Assembly: GCF_004168255.1 (NCBI RefSeq)
Contig: NZ_SEWG01000002.1
Span: 62,001 to 126,000, forward strand
DNA length: 64,000 nucleotides
Origin: Mucilaginibacter terrigena
Lineage (GTDB): Bacteria > Bacteroidota > Bacteroidia > Sphingobacteriales > Sphingobacteriaceae
Reading direction: 5' to 3'
How positions within the stretch are numbered: the first letter of the stretch is position 1; each line of letters begins with the position of its first letter. Shown piece by piece: positions 50,906 to 59,962 of the stretch. The notes beneath the pieces are model-generated. The model worked only from the letters and a program-made list of their open reading frames with translations, made no database searches and was not told the origin of the DNA. The position numbers and the translations under genes are program-made.

Positions 50906-51388
50906 ATGTTAAATCGTATCCAATTTAAATCATTAAAAAACGGCGCCTTTGCTGTGGCGGCTTTGCTTTTATTAGGCTCTCCGTTGCTAAGCAATGCGCA
51001 AACTGCAGCCAAAACAGGTTTTAACCATGTTGCCCTTTGCTCAAAAGACCTAAAAAAGAGCAATGAGTTTTATACATCTGTTTTAAACTTAAAAATAATA
51101 CCCAACCCATTTAAAGATACCGTGCATACGTGGTATAGCATAGCCCCCAATATTGCCATGCATGTAATACAAGCCGGGTGCTCAACCGCGCCAAAACTTA
51201 TCGCCGATCATATTTGCTTTAGCGTACCTGCTATCTCCCCATTTATTGCGCTGCTAAAGCAAAAAAACATTCCGTATTCTAACTGGAAAGGCGTACCTAA
51301 CCAGGTGGAGCATCGTGTTGATGGTGTTTCGCAGGTTTACATTCAGGACCCGGATGGTTATTGGATAGAAATAAACGACGCTAAGTAA
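50906..51388 (+). CDS. VOC-family (glyoxalase-like) protein, exported
   Basis: The 160-aa protein starts with a basic, hydrophobic signal-like segment (about residues 12-31, cleavage near SNAQ). One VOC unit follows: GFNHVALCSKDLKKSNEFYT and HICFSVPAI to YIQDPDGYWIEINDA, with the metal-ligand His and Glu positions present. VOC enzymes carry out isomerase, dioxygenase or thiol-transfer reactions; the substrate is unknown. Confidence 0.82.
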   Translation: MLNRIQFKSLKNGAFAVAALLLLGSPLLSNAQTAAKTGFNHVALCSKDLKKSNEFYTSVLNLKIIPNPFKDTVHTWYSIAPNIAMHVIQAGCSTAPKLIADHICFSVPAISPFIALLKQKNIPYSNWKGVPNQVEHRVDGVSQVYIQDPDGYWIEINDAK

Positions 51389-51476
51389 TTTCCGGTAATA
51401 AAAGTTAAACGCCCGCGGGCAAACTGTTTTCATTTAAACCTACAACCAGCAGGAGTAAAACTGCGTATATCATGTT

Positions 51477-51680
51477 ATGAAGGGCTATGTAACAATACCC
51501 AAATCTATCTATTGTAAAACCTGCAAAACCTGCGGGGCACGCCCTATTATAGCGCTAATTGAAAATAGTGGCTATGTAGTGAAGTGCCCCAATGATGATA
51601 CCCACTACCAAACCAAACCCGGCCTTATTGATATTGAAGACTGGAATATTCATAATACGGTGTTGTACGAGAAGGAGTAG
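51477..51680 (+). CDS. Small zinc-ribbon-like protein, 67 aa
   Basis: The protein has Cys-rich knuckle YCKTCKTCGARP and a later single Cys in VVKCPNDDTHY, suggesting a metal-binding ribbon. It has no signal peptide. The family is not recognised. It is isolated between the VOC gene and the 54-bp repeat. Confidence 0.55.
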   Translation: MKGYVTIPKSIYCKTCKTCGARPIIALIENSGYVVKCPNDDTHYQTKPGLIDIEDWNIHNTVLYEKE

Positions 51681-51703
51681 GTAACATACTAAACTATTAT
51701 AGC

Positions 51704-51757
51704 GAGCCTGTCGAACCATTAGCCGCGTTGCTAAGTCTTCGACAAGCTCAGACTGAC
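51704..51757 (-). repeat. 54-bp palindromic repeat, copy 2
   Basis: GAGCCTGTCGAACC (51704-51717), a 17-nt spacer and a 23-nt block (51735-51757) give the exact inverse of the unit at 19840-19893, with both conserved blocks identical. It has no IS inserted. Confidence 0.75.
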
Positions 51758-51851
51758 ATTCGTAACATCTGTTTTACAATTACCGATCCTTTAAACCTTT
51801 CAAATCCGGCATGGTCACATAAACATAAATCACAATTTAAATATGTTTACC

Positions 51852-52004
51852 ATGAAAAACGCGATAAAAACCATATTAACCGATATAAACCACGTAATTA
51901 TAAAAGGCGAATCTGACAAAACAGAACAGGCAAGGGTGTTTTTATTATTAGCTGTTCCGGTAATGTCGGCCATATTCACTTTTGGGCAGTTCCCGCTATA
52001 CTAA
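51852..52004 (+). CDS. Possible small membrane protein, 50 aa
   Basis: An ATG opens a frame MKNAIKTILTDINHVIIKGE with a C-terminal hydrophobic stretch (VFLLLAVPVMSAIFTFG). The frame is clean and fills a gap, but there is no family match and no clear promoter. Confidence 0.35.
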   Translation: MKNAIKTILTDINHVIIKGESDKTEQARVFLLLAVPVMSAIFTFGQFPLY

Positions 52005-52040
52005 TTACCTTTAGCCGACCATCCAAAAAAAATAATCTGC

Positions 52041-52048
52041 TACTTTTG
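52041..52048 (+). promoter_or_regulatory. HAD gene -7 box TACTTTTG
   Basis: TACTTTTG lies 17 nt before the ATG at 52066. Confidence 0.5.
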
Positions 52049-52065
52049 CGGCACAAAACGCAGCA

Positions 52066-52710
52066 ATGGACAGCTTAAAAGATAAATTCGACAGTATAAT
52101 TTTCGACCTTGACGGTACCCTTTGGGATAGCACCGATACCATTACCCGGGCATGGCAAACCGCGCTTGCGCAAGCCCCTTATATGAGCCACGAGATAATG
52201 ACGCGCGAACGCGTACAGTCTATCACCGGGATGACCTACGATAAGATCTTCGAAACGCTGTTCCCGACATTAAGCACTGAACAACGCGCCGAGGTGCAGC
52301 ACCTGTGCTCGGTTGCCGAACTGGAGATACTGCACAAACAAGGCGGTACGCTTTACCCTAAGCTTGCCGAAACACTTACTTACCTGGGCAAAAAGTATAA
52401 GCTTTACATAGTAAGCAATTGCCAAAGCGGCTATATCGAACTGTTTTTAAACCTGCATAACATGCACCCTTATTTTTTGGCGCATCAATGTTACGGCACC
52501 AAAGGCAACCCAAAGGCCGATAACATTAAGGATATTGTTACCGACCATCACCTTTTGCACCCTGTTTACGTAGGCGACACCACCGGCGATTACGCATCGG
52601 CAACTAAAGCTGGCGTACCGTTCATTTTTGCAGCCTATGGGTTTGGGACTGTAGCGGACGGGCAGGTTGCCACCATTAATAGTTTTGAAGAACTAAAAGA
52701 GTTGCTTTAG
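52066..52710 (+). CDS. HAD-superfamily phosphatase (phosphoglycolate phosphatase-like)
   Basis: The 214-aa protein has HAD motif I IIFDLDGTLWDST, motif II IVSNCQSG, motif III Lys in GTKGNPKADNIKDI and motif IV VYVGDTTGDYASATKAG. A helical cap of subclass C1 lies at about residues 20-85. The small-molecule substrate is unknown; Gph and pyrophosphatase PpaX are the nearest types. Confidence 0.9.
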   Translation: MDSLKDKFDSIIFDLDGTLWDSTDTITRAWQTALAQAPYMSHEIMTRERVQSITGMTYDKIFETLFPTLSTEQRAEVQHLCSVAELEILHKQGGTLYPKLAETLTYLGKKYKLYIVSNCQSGYIELFLNLHNMHPYFLAHQCYGTKGNPKADNIKDIVTDHHLLHPVYVGDTTGDYASATKAGVPFIFAAYGFGTVADGQVATINSFEELKELL

Positions 52711-52758
52711 GCAAACTTTTTTACAGTGCGGTAAGTTTATTTGTATCAGCACTATACT

Positions 52759-53418
52759 ATGAAGATCACCAAATACTTACACTCCTGCCTGGTTTTCGAG
52801 CTGGATGGGTACAAACTATTGTTCGACCCCGGGAAATTCAGCTTTGCGGATGGGGCAGTTACCCCACAAATGTTTGCCGATGTGGACAGTATTATCATCA
52901 CCCATATCCATCCCGACCACCTCGACACTCCAAACCTTAAAAAAATAATCGCGCTAAGCAATGCGAATATTTATACCAACACGGAAGTAGGTACCGCTAT
53001 CCAAAAGGAAGGCTTGCAATATAGCCCGGTGGAAGAAGGTATTTACAACATAGGCCCGTTTAAGTTAGAGGCCTTCCCGGTACAGCACGAGCCGCTGCTG
53101 GACAACCCCATCCCGCAAATGACGGGCTTTATCATCAACGATAAAGTGCTTCACCCTGTTGATTCGATGGAGGATAAACTTACTAAATATACCGGTATCG
53201 AACTGCTTTTACTGGTTACTATGGCGCCCTTTGCTAACGAACTGCGCATAGCCGGTTTTGCCGACGCCGTGAAGCCTAAACATATCTTGCCCGTACATGA
53301 CGGCTACGCGAAAGACTTTTTTATTGAGCAGCGTTACGAAAATTATATCAAGCATTTTAGCAAAACAGGTATCAATTTTCATCGCATATACAAATTAGGC
53401 CATAGTGTAAGCATTTGA
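52759..53418 (+). CDS. MBL-fold metal-dependent hydrolase (UlaG-like)
   Basis: The 219-aa protein starts at MKITKYLHSCLVFELDGYKL (52759). The metal motif is IITHIHPDHLD, with later His in FPVQHEP, Asp in VLHPVDSM and His in ILPVHDG. This matches the UlaG-like / YtkL-type hydrolases rather than RNases or lactamases. It follows the HAD gene by 48 bp on the same strand. Confidence 0.87.
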   Translation: MKITKYLHSCLVFELDGYKLLFDPGKFSFADGAVTPQMFADVDSIIITHIHPDHLDTPNLKKIIALSNANIYTNTEVGTAIQKEGLQYSPVEEGIYNIGPFKLEAFPVQHEPLLDNPIPQMTGFIINDKVLHPVDSMEDKLTKYTGIELLLLVTMAPFANELRIAGFADAVKPKHILPVHDGYAKDFFIEQRYENYIKHFSKTGINFHRIYKLGHSVSI

Positions 53419-53522
53419 TAAACAATTAGTTAAACTTTTAGGAGTGCTAAATATTTTCCTTTTGGGTAATTTATTAAACCTTTGGTATGTTTTTGGGGGA
53501 GTTTATTGAAACTAAACTACTT

Positions 53523-54323
53523 ATGAAAACTATCATCTTCATCCACGGGATGTTCCAAAACCCAAAAAGCTGGGATAAATGGGTTGCCTATTTTACCGAC
53601 AGGGGCTACAACTGCATTGCGCCTGCCTGGCCAAAACACGAAGGCGAGCCCGAAGACCTGCGCAACTACCCACCCGAAGGTTTGGGCGACCTTCACCTGG
53701 CGAACATTACAGAGAACATTGAAGCATTGATACGCGTACAGGACGAGCCGCCTATTTTAATAGGCCACTCGGTAGGCGGGCTGATAGTGCAGCTGATGGT
53801 TGCTAAGGGGCTTGCAGATCTGGGTGTGCCTATCAGTTCGGTAGCGCCCAATGCTATGCTGGCTTTTGACTGGGGCTTTATGAAGAACAGCGCCCTTATT
53901 GCCAATCCTTTTAAAGGCAACGAACCATTTTATACCGATTTGGAAAGCTTCCACGAGTCGTTTTGCAACACCATGAGTATGGAAGATACCAGGGTAGCCT
54001 TTGAAGAAACCGCTACCCACGACAGCCGCAACGTACTGCGCGATTGCATGGGCGATGATGGCGAAATAGATACCGAAATGCCGCACTCACCACTATTGTT
54101 TATAGGTGCCGAAAAGGATGAGATAATACCCGCCGAACTTTGCAAACGCAACGCCGAAGCTTACGATGATGAGGTAAGTATATCAGATTACAAAGAATTT
54201 GCCGGTCGCGGCCATTGGATCTGCGGGCAGGAAGGCTGGCAGGAAGTTGCCGCTTATATTGCCGAATGGCTGGACCAACACGAAACCCTTAAATACAATG
54301 CCAACCATATCGAGGCAAATTGA
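53523..54323 (+). CDS. Alpha/beta hydrolase
   Basis: I start at MKTIIFIHGMFQNPKSWDKW (53523); the frame extends 12 codons further upstream without support. The 266-aa cytoplasmic protein has the nucleophile in LIGHSVGGLIVQL, the acid in IGAEKDEIIPAE and the base His in AGRGHWICGQ. The substrate is unknown. A strong terminator follows. Confidence 0.87.
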   Translation: MKTIIFIHGMFQNPKSWDKWVAYFTDRGYNCIAPAWPKHEGEPEDLRNYPPEGLGDLHLANITENIEALIRVQDEPPILIGHSVGGLIVQLMVAKGLADLGVPISSVAPNAMLAFDWGFMKNSALIANPFKGNEPFYTDLESFHESFCNTMSMEDTRVAFEETATHDSRNVLRDCMGDDGEIDTEMPHSPLLFIGAEKDEIIPAELCKRNAEAYDDEVSISDYKEFAGRGHWICGQEGWQEVAAYIAEWLDQHETLKYNANHIEAN

Positions 54324-54347
54324 TCATATTTTTAAGCAGGGTGATGT

Positions 54348-54380
54348 ACTCCCATGTGCCGGTGTGTGGCGCATGGGAGT
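54348..54380 (+). terminator. Terminator after the alpha/beta hydrolase gene
   Basis: A 13-bp stem, ACTCCCATGTGCC (54348-54360) with GGCGCATGGGAGT (54368-54380) including one wobble, is followed by six more T. Confidence 0.9.
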
Positions 54381-54398
54381 TTTTTTGTGGGTTGATTT

Positions 54399-54755
54399 TT
54401 AATCCCCAACACCCCTAAGTTTTAAATATCCACCCAAAACCGATACCGGCGCGAAGATAAACATGGCGAACAATTGTGTCCAATGTGTGCCCGATGCTGT
54501 TGCCAGCGATATGGCGGCAAAACCAAATATCACCGCAGCCAAAATGTAGTTTAACATAAGCGTTTTTTGCGTGGCTATCAATTGCAAAACAAAACCTGCC
54601 AAAACCGAGAAGACCATGCCGTAAACTGCTGTTGCTATTTTAAATGTTATCGTGGCCTCGCCATGTGGCTTATGCCCCGTTAAAATAAACAGCATAGCCG
54701 AGCTAACCGCGAATATTGAATACCCTGCTACAACTGATGATATGTTCCTGATCAT
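54399..54755 (-). CDS. Four-helix membrane protein, 118 aa
   Basis: Four hydrophobic segments are visible (SSVVAGYSIFAVSSAMLFIL, IATAVYGMVFSVLAGFVLQL, YILAAVIFGFAAISLA, LFAMFIFAPVSVLGG). The family is not recognised. TAAATTTA, one base off the -7 consensus, lies 4 nt before the ATG. Confidence 0.65.
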   Translation of the reverse strand: MIRNISSVVAGYSIFAVSSAMLFILTGHKPHGEATITFKIATAVYGMVFSVLAGFVLQLIATQKTLMLNYILAAVIFGFAAISLATASGTHWTQLFAMFIFAPVSVLGGYLKLRGVGD

Positions 54756-54807
54756 ATATTAAATTTAAGCCTTCATTACAGCAATTCAACCCTCACTTTT
54801 CATCAAA

Positions 54808-56007
54808 CTACTTCGCCCGTTCTTCTTTATCAAAGTTCTCCATAACCAATACGGCGGCGCCTATCAGTTCGGCATCAAAGCCCAATGACGATATCAGCAG
54901 CTCGGTACCCGATGAAAGGCGCGGGATACAATATTTATGCAGGGCCTGTTGTATCGGGGCCATCAATATTTTGCCAACTTTAGCGCCGCGGCCGCTTAGT
55001 ACAATGTTGGCCGGGTTCATGATATGTATAAGGATAGCCAGCGCCTTGCCAATTTTATAACCGGCATCGGTAAGCAGTTCTATAGCAAACTGGTCGCCCT
55101 GGTTGGCGGCTTCCATCAGGTCTTCGCCCATTAATTTTGATTGGCCGTTGTGCGGTTTAAGGCTGGTTACACGCCCTTTTTTGATGCCTTCCTCGGCCTT
55201 TTCGGCTACTACCAGCATAGATGCTTCGGCTTCCAGGCAGCCGCGCTTGCCGCAAACGCATAAAGCGCCGTTATCTGATAAGGGGATGTGGCTCAACTCG
55301 CCCGCGAAGCCATTATACCCGCGAAAGATCTTCCCGTCGATGATCATCCCCAGGCCAATACCCCAGCCCAGGTTTATCACCATTACTTCCTGTTGCGAGC
55401 GCGCAATGCCAAACTTTTGCTCGGCAAGGGCTATCAGGCTGCTGTCGTTATCAATATAAGTAGTGATACCGGTTTCTTTAGCGATGTATTTGCTCAGGCT
55501 TTCGCCGCCGGCATCAAGGTAGGTATAGTTAATACCTTCAACCGCGTTTATAAAGCCGGGCATGCCTATACCAATACCGGCTATTTTCTTTTTGGCTATA
55601 CCGCTTTCTTCAACATAATTATTTAAATGACTGATGAGCTGCGGCAGCGCGTCGTCGTTATTATGCAGCTTAAGCTCTACCGTTGCCATTTCGGCAACAG
55701 GGTTATTGTTAAGGTCGATAAGCTGGATGCGTGCCGATAGCTGGTCCATAGCTACTGCCAGTATAAACATGGCATTGGTGTTAATGGCATACATTAGGGG
55801 GCGCCGGCCGCCGCTTGAAGGTGCGTAACCCTGCTCGATCACAAAACCTTCTTTGATCAACTCGTTTATAGCCTTGGCTATCGATGGGATGCTTTTATCA
55901 AAAAGCTGGCTTAATCCCGCGCACGACATCGCTTTATCAAAATATAACCTTTTAATGATCATATTTTTTAACCATCCGCTTTTTACTCCCGTGCTTTTTA
56001 TTTCCAT
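54808..56007 (-). CDS. ROK-family transcriptional regulator
   Basis: The 399-aa protein has an N-terminal winged helix (LSQLFDKSIPSIAKAINELI) and a ROK domain (about 85-395): GIGIGMPGF, VINLGWGIGLGMIIDGKIFR, GYNGFAGELSHIPL and the zinc site CVCGKRGCLEAEAS. Regulators of this NagC/XylR type sense sugars and control carbohydrate genes. The GH97 gene lies 730 bp away and may be a target, but no operator was identified. Confidence 0.92.
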   Translation of the reverse strand: MEIKSTGVKSGWLKNMIIKRLYFDKAMSCAGLSQLFDKSIPSIAKAINELIKEGFVIEQGYAPSSGGRRPLMYAINTNAMFILAVAMDQLSARIQLIDLNNNPVAEMATVELKLHNNDDALPQLISHLNNYVEESGIAKKKIAGIGIGMPGFINAVEGINYTYLDAGGESLSKYIAKETGITTYIDNDSSLIALAEQKFGIARSQQEVMVINLGWGIGLGMIIDGKIFRGYNGFAGELSHIPLSDNGALCVCGKRGCLEAEASMLVVAEKAEEGIKKGRVTSLKPHNGQSKLMGEDLMEAANQGDQFAIELLTDAGYKIGKALAILIHIMNPANIVLSGRGAKVGKILMAPIQQALHKYCIPRLSSGTELLISSLGFDAELIGAAVLVMENFDKEERAK

Positions 56008-56162
56008 TAAGTATCTGCTTGCCTTTAAATAGTTGGGGTATATTTTCTGCTATAAAATTATAAATAATGCAGTAAACTACAATAAGTTGAAAAACTTTTT
56101 AAAATTTAAATTTAATGCGTGCATCGGTGGTGTTGTATCATGGTTGATTGTATATTAGCTTT

Positions 56163-56720
56163 ATGGAACCCCGCTTTTTTAAAACACCGGCCGATTTTAG
56201 AACCTGGCTGCAGGCACACGCTCATCAGGAAACCGAACTATTGGTAGGTTTCTATAAAACAGGCAGCGGCAAACCCAGCATTACCTGGCCGCAATCGGTA
56301 GACGAAGCCCTGTGCTTTGGCTGGATAGACGGTGTGCGCAGGTCCATAGGTACCGAAAGTTACAGCATCCGCTTTACACCACGCAAAGCAAGCAGTATAT
56401 GGAGCGCCGTAAACATCAAAAAAGTAGCAGACCTAACCGCCAAAGGCCTGATGCAGCCGGCCGGGCTGGCAGCGTATGCCAAGCGGCAGGAAAGCAGATC
56501 GGCCATTTACAGTTTCGAGAACGAGGCAATCGAATTAAAGTCCGGGTACGAAAAGCAATTTAAAGCCAATAAAAAAGCATGGGAGTTTTTTATGGCGCAG
56601 GCGCCCTGGTATAAAAAACAGCTCATCTACAGGATAATGACCGCCAAGCAGGAGAAAACTCAACTAAGCAGGCTTGCAACGTTAATAGCAGCAAGTGAAA
56701 AGGGGGAGAGGGTTGCGTAG
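56163..56720 (+). CDS. YdeI/OmpD-associated family protein
   Basis: The 185-aa protein begins MEPRFFKTPADFRTWLQAHA (56163) and shows ETELLVGFYKTGSGKPSITW, SVDEALCFGWIDGVRRSIG, RFTPRKASSIWSAVN and KAWEFFMAQAPWYKK, the pattern of the YdeI/OmpD-associated family. Function is poorly known; E. coli YdeI is linked to stress tolerance. TATATTAG lies 4 nt before the ATG. Confidence 0.87.
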   Translation: MEPRFFKTPADFRTWLQAHAHQETELLVGFYKTGSGKPSITWPQSVDEALCFGWIDGVRRSIGTESYSIRFTPRKASSIWSAVNIKKVADLTAKGLMQPAGLAAYAKRQESRSAIYSFENEAIELKSGYEKQFKANKKAWEFFMAQAPWYKKQLIYRIMTAKQEKTQLSRLATLIAASEKGERVA

Positions 56721-56740
56721 ATGCGCTGAGATTTGTACGG

Positions 56741-58723
56741 CTATCGCCTTAAAGGATACAAATGTACCACCTGCCCGCCGCCGGGCGCCAGCAGCATGTT
56801 TAAGGTGGTTTGTTTATTTACCTGCTTAACTTCTTTAACCAGGTGGTTAGCATCTTTATCTGCATCAGGGGCGTCGCTGTATATTTCGGCCATATAAGTT
56901 TCATCACCTAAAAAATCCAAAGTTGTATTTAGCTTGCGCGACGAATGGTTGGTTATAGCACCGATATACCAGTTGCTGCCCTTGCGGCGTGCTATGGCAA
57001 TATATTCGCTCGCTTTTGCATCCAGCACGCGGGTTTCGTCCCAGGTGGTAGGCACTTCCTTCAAAAATTCAAAACCGGGCTGGCCGGTATATGCATCAGG
57101 GTAATCGCAAACCATGCCCAGGGCGCTTTCCAATACCACGTACATGCCCAGCATATGGCAGCGTGTACCCTGTACCATAGGCCGTGTATACTGGGTCCTG
57201 AAGTTTTGAGGTGTAGCGGCCCGGAAACCACCTAAGTGATAATCTGTAGCGCCGGCCAGCAGGCGGGTAAACGGTATGTCAATATCATTATCGGGCGTAA
57301 CGCGGTTGCCCCATTTATCGTTTTCGTAATTCAGTGTGCCCTCGCGGGTAAGTTCGTTTGGCCAGGTGCGGTTGTTGCCGGTTGGTTTATATGCCCCATG
57401 GAACTGTATGTGCAGCTTATGCTTTGCGGCGCAAGCCAATACTTCTTCCTGCATGTTTACCATTTGCTGGTCGTCGCGGTCCATAAAATCGCACATCAAA
57501 CCTTTTATGCCCCATTTTTCGTACTGCGCAAAAGTTTGTTCCAACTTTGGATATAAGGCGTAAAAATGCACCCAAACCCGTATGCCTACACCACGCTTAG
57601 CCGCCGAATCGCATAGTTGCTGCATATCAAGGCCGGGCACCGCGCGCGACGGGTCGGCATTTGGGCCGGGCTGAAAACCCGCCCCATCGTTCACATACCA
57701 TTCGTGCAGGCCATACTCCACTACCGAGTGATAGGTGATGTTATTTCTGGCGCAAAAATCAACGTAATACATATTAGTTACGTAATTATTGCCCGGCGCG
57801 TTTATGGTATCGGGTACTACGTTACCATTCCACCAGGGGAAGGTGGTTGTGCCCGGTTTTATCCACGAAACATCTTTGATCTTATTAGGTTCGGCAAGGT
57901 TAGTTAGTATGTTCGATTCGATGAGCGCGCCTATACGGTCGCTTATCATCATTACCCGCCACGGGCTTTGGTGCGGCAATTTGGCCTTAACTTTAATATC
58001 GGGCTGGCCTGGCAGGGGCGACAAGCGGGTTTCGATAACATTGTTATGTTTAATAAGATACATCCCCGCATAATCGTGCAGCGCGGCTTCGGTAACGGCT
58101 ATGTGTATGCCATTGGTAAATTCAAACAGCACGGGCATATCCATTAATGTATCGGCCTGCAATTTACTGAGGGTAGTTTTGGTGTACACACCCTCGTGCG
58201 AAGAGGTGTAATTGGGTAAGATAAGTGCGGTTACTTTTGGGTCTTGCTTAAAATTGAAGGTGTTAACCTCGTCGGTTATATCCACACTTTGCAGGTTATT
58301 TTGCGCCGGTAATACATACCTGAAAGCCACGCCATCATTAAACACCCGCACCTCGATATTGAGCCTGCGTTTTGCGCCGCTTTGCTCCGTAACGGGTAGT
58401 ATAATACGGTTGCATTCGCTGTGTACTTTACTTGCTTTGCCGGTTATCAGTTCGTAATCTTCAGTCAGCTTAGCGGTTTTTGCAGGCGATAAAGTTAAAT
58501 TGTTATTAAAGATACCACCTTGTTTAAAGCTGATATTGAGCCGGGAATTATCGGCTAAAAGAAATTTTTTATAGGTAATGCTATAAAATAAGCCGGCCTT
58601 ATCAGTGCTGAGTTTAAAATTGATGTTTTTATCGGGCGACGTAATACTGACGGGGCCTTTTGCCAAAACGATAGCCGGTATCAGCAAAAACAACAGCAGG
58701 AAATTTTTTATTAAAGCAGGCAT
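56741..58723 (-). CDS. Glycoside hydrolase family 97 (retaining alpha-galactosidase-like)
   Basis: The 660-aa secreted enzyme has a signal peptide (cleavage near VLAKG), an N-terminal beta-sandwich (about 25-290), a (beta/alpha)8 barrel, and a C-terminal sheet domain. GLMCDFMDRDDQQM places the putative nucleophile at Asp415, and WPNELTREGTLNYEND holds candidate acid/base and metal Glu residues. The Asp nucleophile is the mark of retaining GH97 members, such as alpha-galactosidases, rather than SusB-like inverting ones. Ca-dependence is known for the family. Confidence 0.9.
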   Translation of the reverse strand: MPALIKNFLLLFLLIPAIVLAKGPVSITSPDKNINFKLSTDKAGLFYSITYKKFLLADNSRLNISFKQGGIFNNNLTLSPAKTAKLTEDYELITGKASKVHSECNRIILPVTEQSGAKRRLNIEVRVFNDGVAFRYVLPAQNNLQSVDITDEVNTFNFKQDPKVTALILPNYTSSHEGVYTKTTLSKLQADTLMDMPVLFEFTNGIHIAVTEAALHDYAGMYLIKHNNVIETRLSPLPGQPDIKVKAKLPHQSPWRVMMISDRIGALIESNILTNLAEPNKIKDVSWIKPGTTTFPWWNGNVVPDTINAPGNNYVTNMYYVDFCARNNITYHSVVEYGLHEWYVNDGAGFQPGPNADPSRAVPGLDMQQLCDSAAKRGVGIRVWVHFYALYPKLEQTFAQYEKWGIKGLMCDFMDRDDQQMVNMQEEVLACAAKHKLHIQFHGAYKPTGNNRTWPNELTREGTLNYENDKWGNRVTPDNDIDIPFTRLLAGATDYHLGGFRAATPQNFRTQYTRPMVQGTRCHMLGMYVVLESALGMVCDYPDAYTGQPGFEFLKEVPTTWDETRVLDAKASEYIAIARRKGSNWYIGAITNHSSRKLNTTLDFLGDETYMAEIYSDAPDADKDANHLVKEVKQVNKQTTLNMLLAPGGGQVVHLYPLRR

Positions 58724-58773
58724 CTCTTTTAGATTAATGGGCGATATCTAAAAGTAAATAATTTTACCCGGTT

Positions 58774-59133
58774 TTACACCAGCCTGCCGTTTTGTAAAGC
58801 CTGGTTTAATACAGCCACTTTAAACTTCGGTTTATAGCAATATCCGGCCAGTTTTTTAACCCAGGGGCGCTTGTAGCCAAACATCAGCTTTAGCATACGT
58901 ACCCTGGCAGAACCTTTTGGGTAACCGTATTTATACCAGCTGAACTTAGATCTGTCGATGTTAAAATGTTCTGAAAATTCGGTCAGGAAAAGGTCTATCT
59001 CTATATCGTAAATATCCAGGTCCAGGTCAATGCTGGTATCCGCGTTAAGTAACGTTGGGTCAACCCGGTAAACTTTATACCGGTTACAGTAATCAATTAT
59101 AAAATTTTTTAACTGCGGTTGAATTTGCTCCAT
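58774..59133 (-). CDS. DUF1493-family protein
   Basis: The 119-aa protein has the acyl-carrier-like pattern of DUF1493: FIIDYCNRYKVYRVDPTLLN, then DTSIDLDLDIYDIEIDLFLTE, FSEHFNIDRSKFSWYKYG. No Ser for a phosphopantetheine arm is evident. Function unknown. It lies alone, in the same direction as the GH97 gene. Confidence 0.7.
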   Translation of the reverse strand: MEQIQPQLKNFIIDYCNRYKVYRVDPTLLNADTSIDLDLDIYDIEIDLFLTEFSEHFNIDRSKFSWYKYGYPKGSARVRMLKLMFGYKRPWVKKLAGYCYKPKFKVAVLNQALQNGRLV

Positions 59134-59246
59134 ACAATGCCTTAATAGTTTTTAAAGGACACCGCTTTTTGCCCGGCGTTGCAGGATAAAAATAATAAAA
59201 GGCTTTTTAAATCGAAAAATTTTAACTTTTATTAACCATTCCTATT

Positions 59247-59334
59247 CCTTCCCTGGGGAAGGGTGCGGTTGGTTGAGCGGTGGCAGGTCCGAAGGACTCC
59301 TTTGGAGGAGGGGTTTGCAAAGCGGCTAAACCCC
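59247..59334. repeat. CT/AG-rich palindromic intergenic repeat (copy 3)
   Basis: CCTTCCCTGGGGAAGGG (59247-59263), then GTGCGGTTGG and GTGGCAGG, CTCC-TTT-GGAG (59297-59307) and a hairpin GGGGTTT/AAACCCC (59310-59334). The first part has the same order as the copy at 19773. Confidence 0.55.
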
Positions 59335-59399
59335 TTCCTGCACCTTCCGGTTGGAAGGATTCGATAGCTATCGGATCGCACGGCCCCTTGCTTGATAAA

Positions 59400-59909
59400 T
59401 TAGATCTTCTTCTCCAACCTAAACATGTCAACAGGTTGGTTCAATATGCCGTTGCGTTCTGTGATCTTTAATGGGATTACTTCGCCCGTTTTAGTGTAGC
59501 CGCGCCTGTAGTACCACTCCAGCAGTTCGGTACGGGTGGTAATAACCGTCATCACAATGGTGTGGTAATTAATGCTGCGTACATGATCCTCCGCGGCTTC
59601 TAAAAGTTTGCGGCCAAGGCCCCCGGCCTGCAGTTCGGGCGATACGGTAAGCATGCCCAGGTAAACTTTTTCGCCTTGTTTTTGCAGGTACACGCAGCCG
59701 GTTATCAGGCCGTCGTCGTTGGTGTTTTTAAGGATGATGGCTTCCGGGTCGTTTATTTGCTCAGCAACGCCTTCGGCATCTATGCGCTGCCCGCTGATGA
59801 GGTTTGCCTCGGTGGTCCAGCCTTTTTTTGAGCTTTCGCCACGATAGGCGGAGTTGATGAGCACAACAAGCTCGGGTACATCGGTAAGGGTTGCTATGGT
59901 AACAGACAT
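59400..59909 (-). CDS. GNAT-family N-acetyltransferase
   Basis: The 169-aa protein has the GNAT core: TDVPELVVLINSAYRGESSK, CVYLQKQGEKVYLGMLTVSP, the acetyl-CoA loop LQAGGLGRKLLEAAEDHV and the C-terminal LEWYYRRGYTKTGEVIP. The substrate is unknown. The ATG lies 4 nt after a perfect -7 box. Confidence 0.88.
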   Translation of the reverse strand: MSVTIATLTDVPELVVLINSAYRGESSKKGWTTEANLISGQRIDAEGVAEQINDPEAIILKNTNDDGLITGCVYLQKQGEKVYLGMLTVSPELQAGGLGRKLLEAAEDHVRSINYHTIVMTVITTRTELLEWYYRRGYTKTGEVIPLKITERNGILNQPVDMFRLEKKI

Positions 59910-59913
59910 GCCG

Positions 59914-59921
59914 CAAATTTA
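59914..59921 (-). promoter_or_regulatory. GNAT gene -7 box TAAATTTG, 4 nt before the ATG
   Basis: TAAATTTG, then CGGC, then ATG on the minus strand. Confidence 0.6.
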
Positions 59922-59962
59922 TAAAATCGTGGTAAATGGCAATAACCGAACTATGCTGTTAA

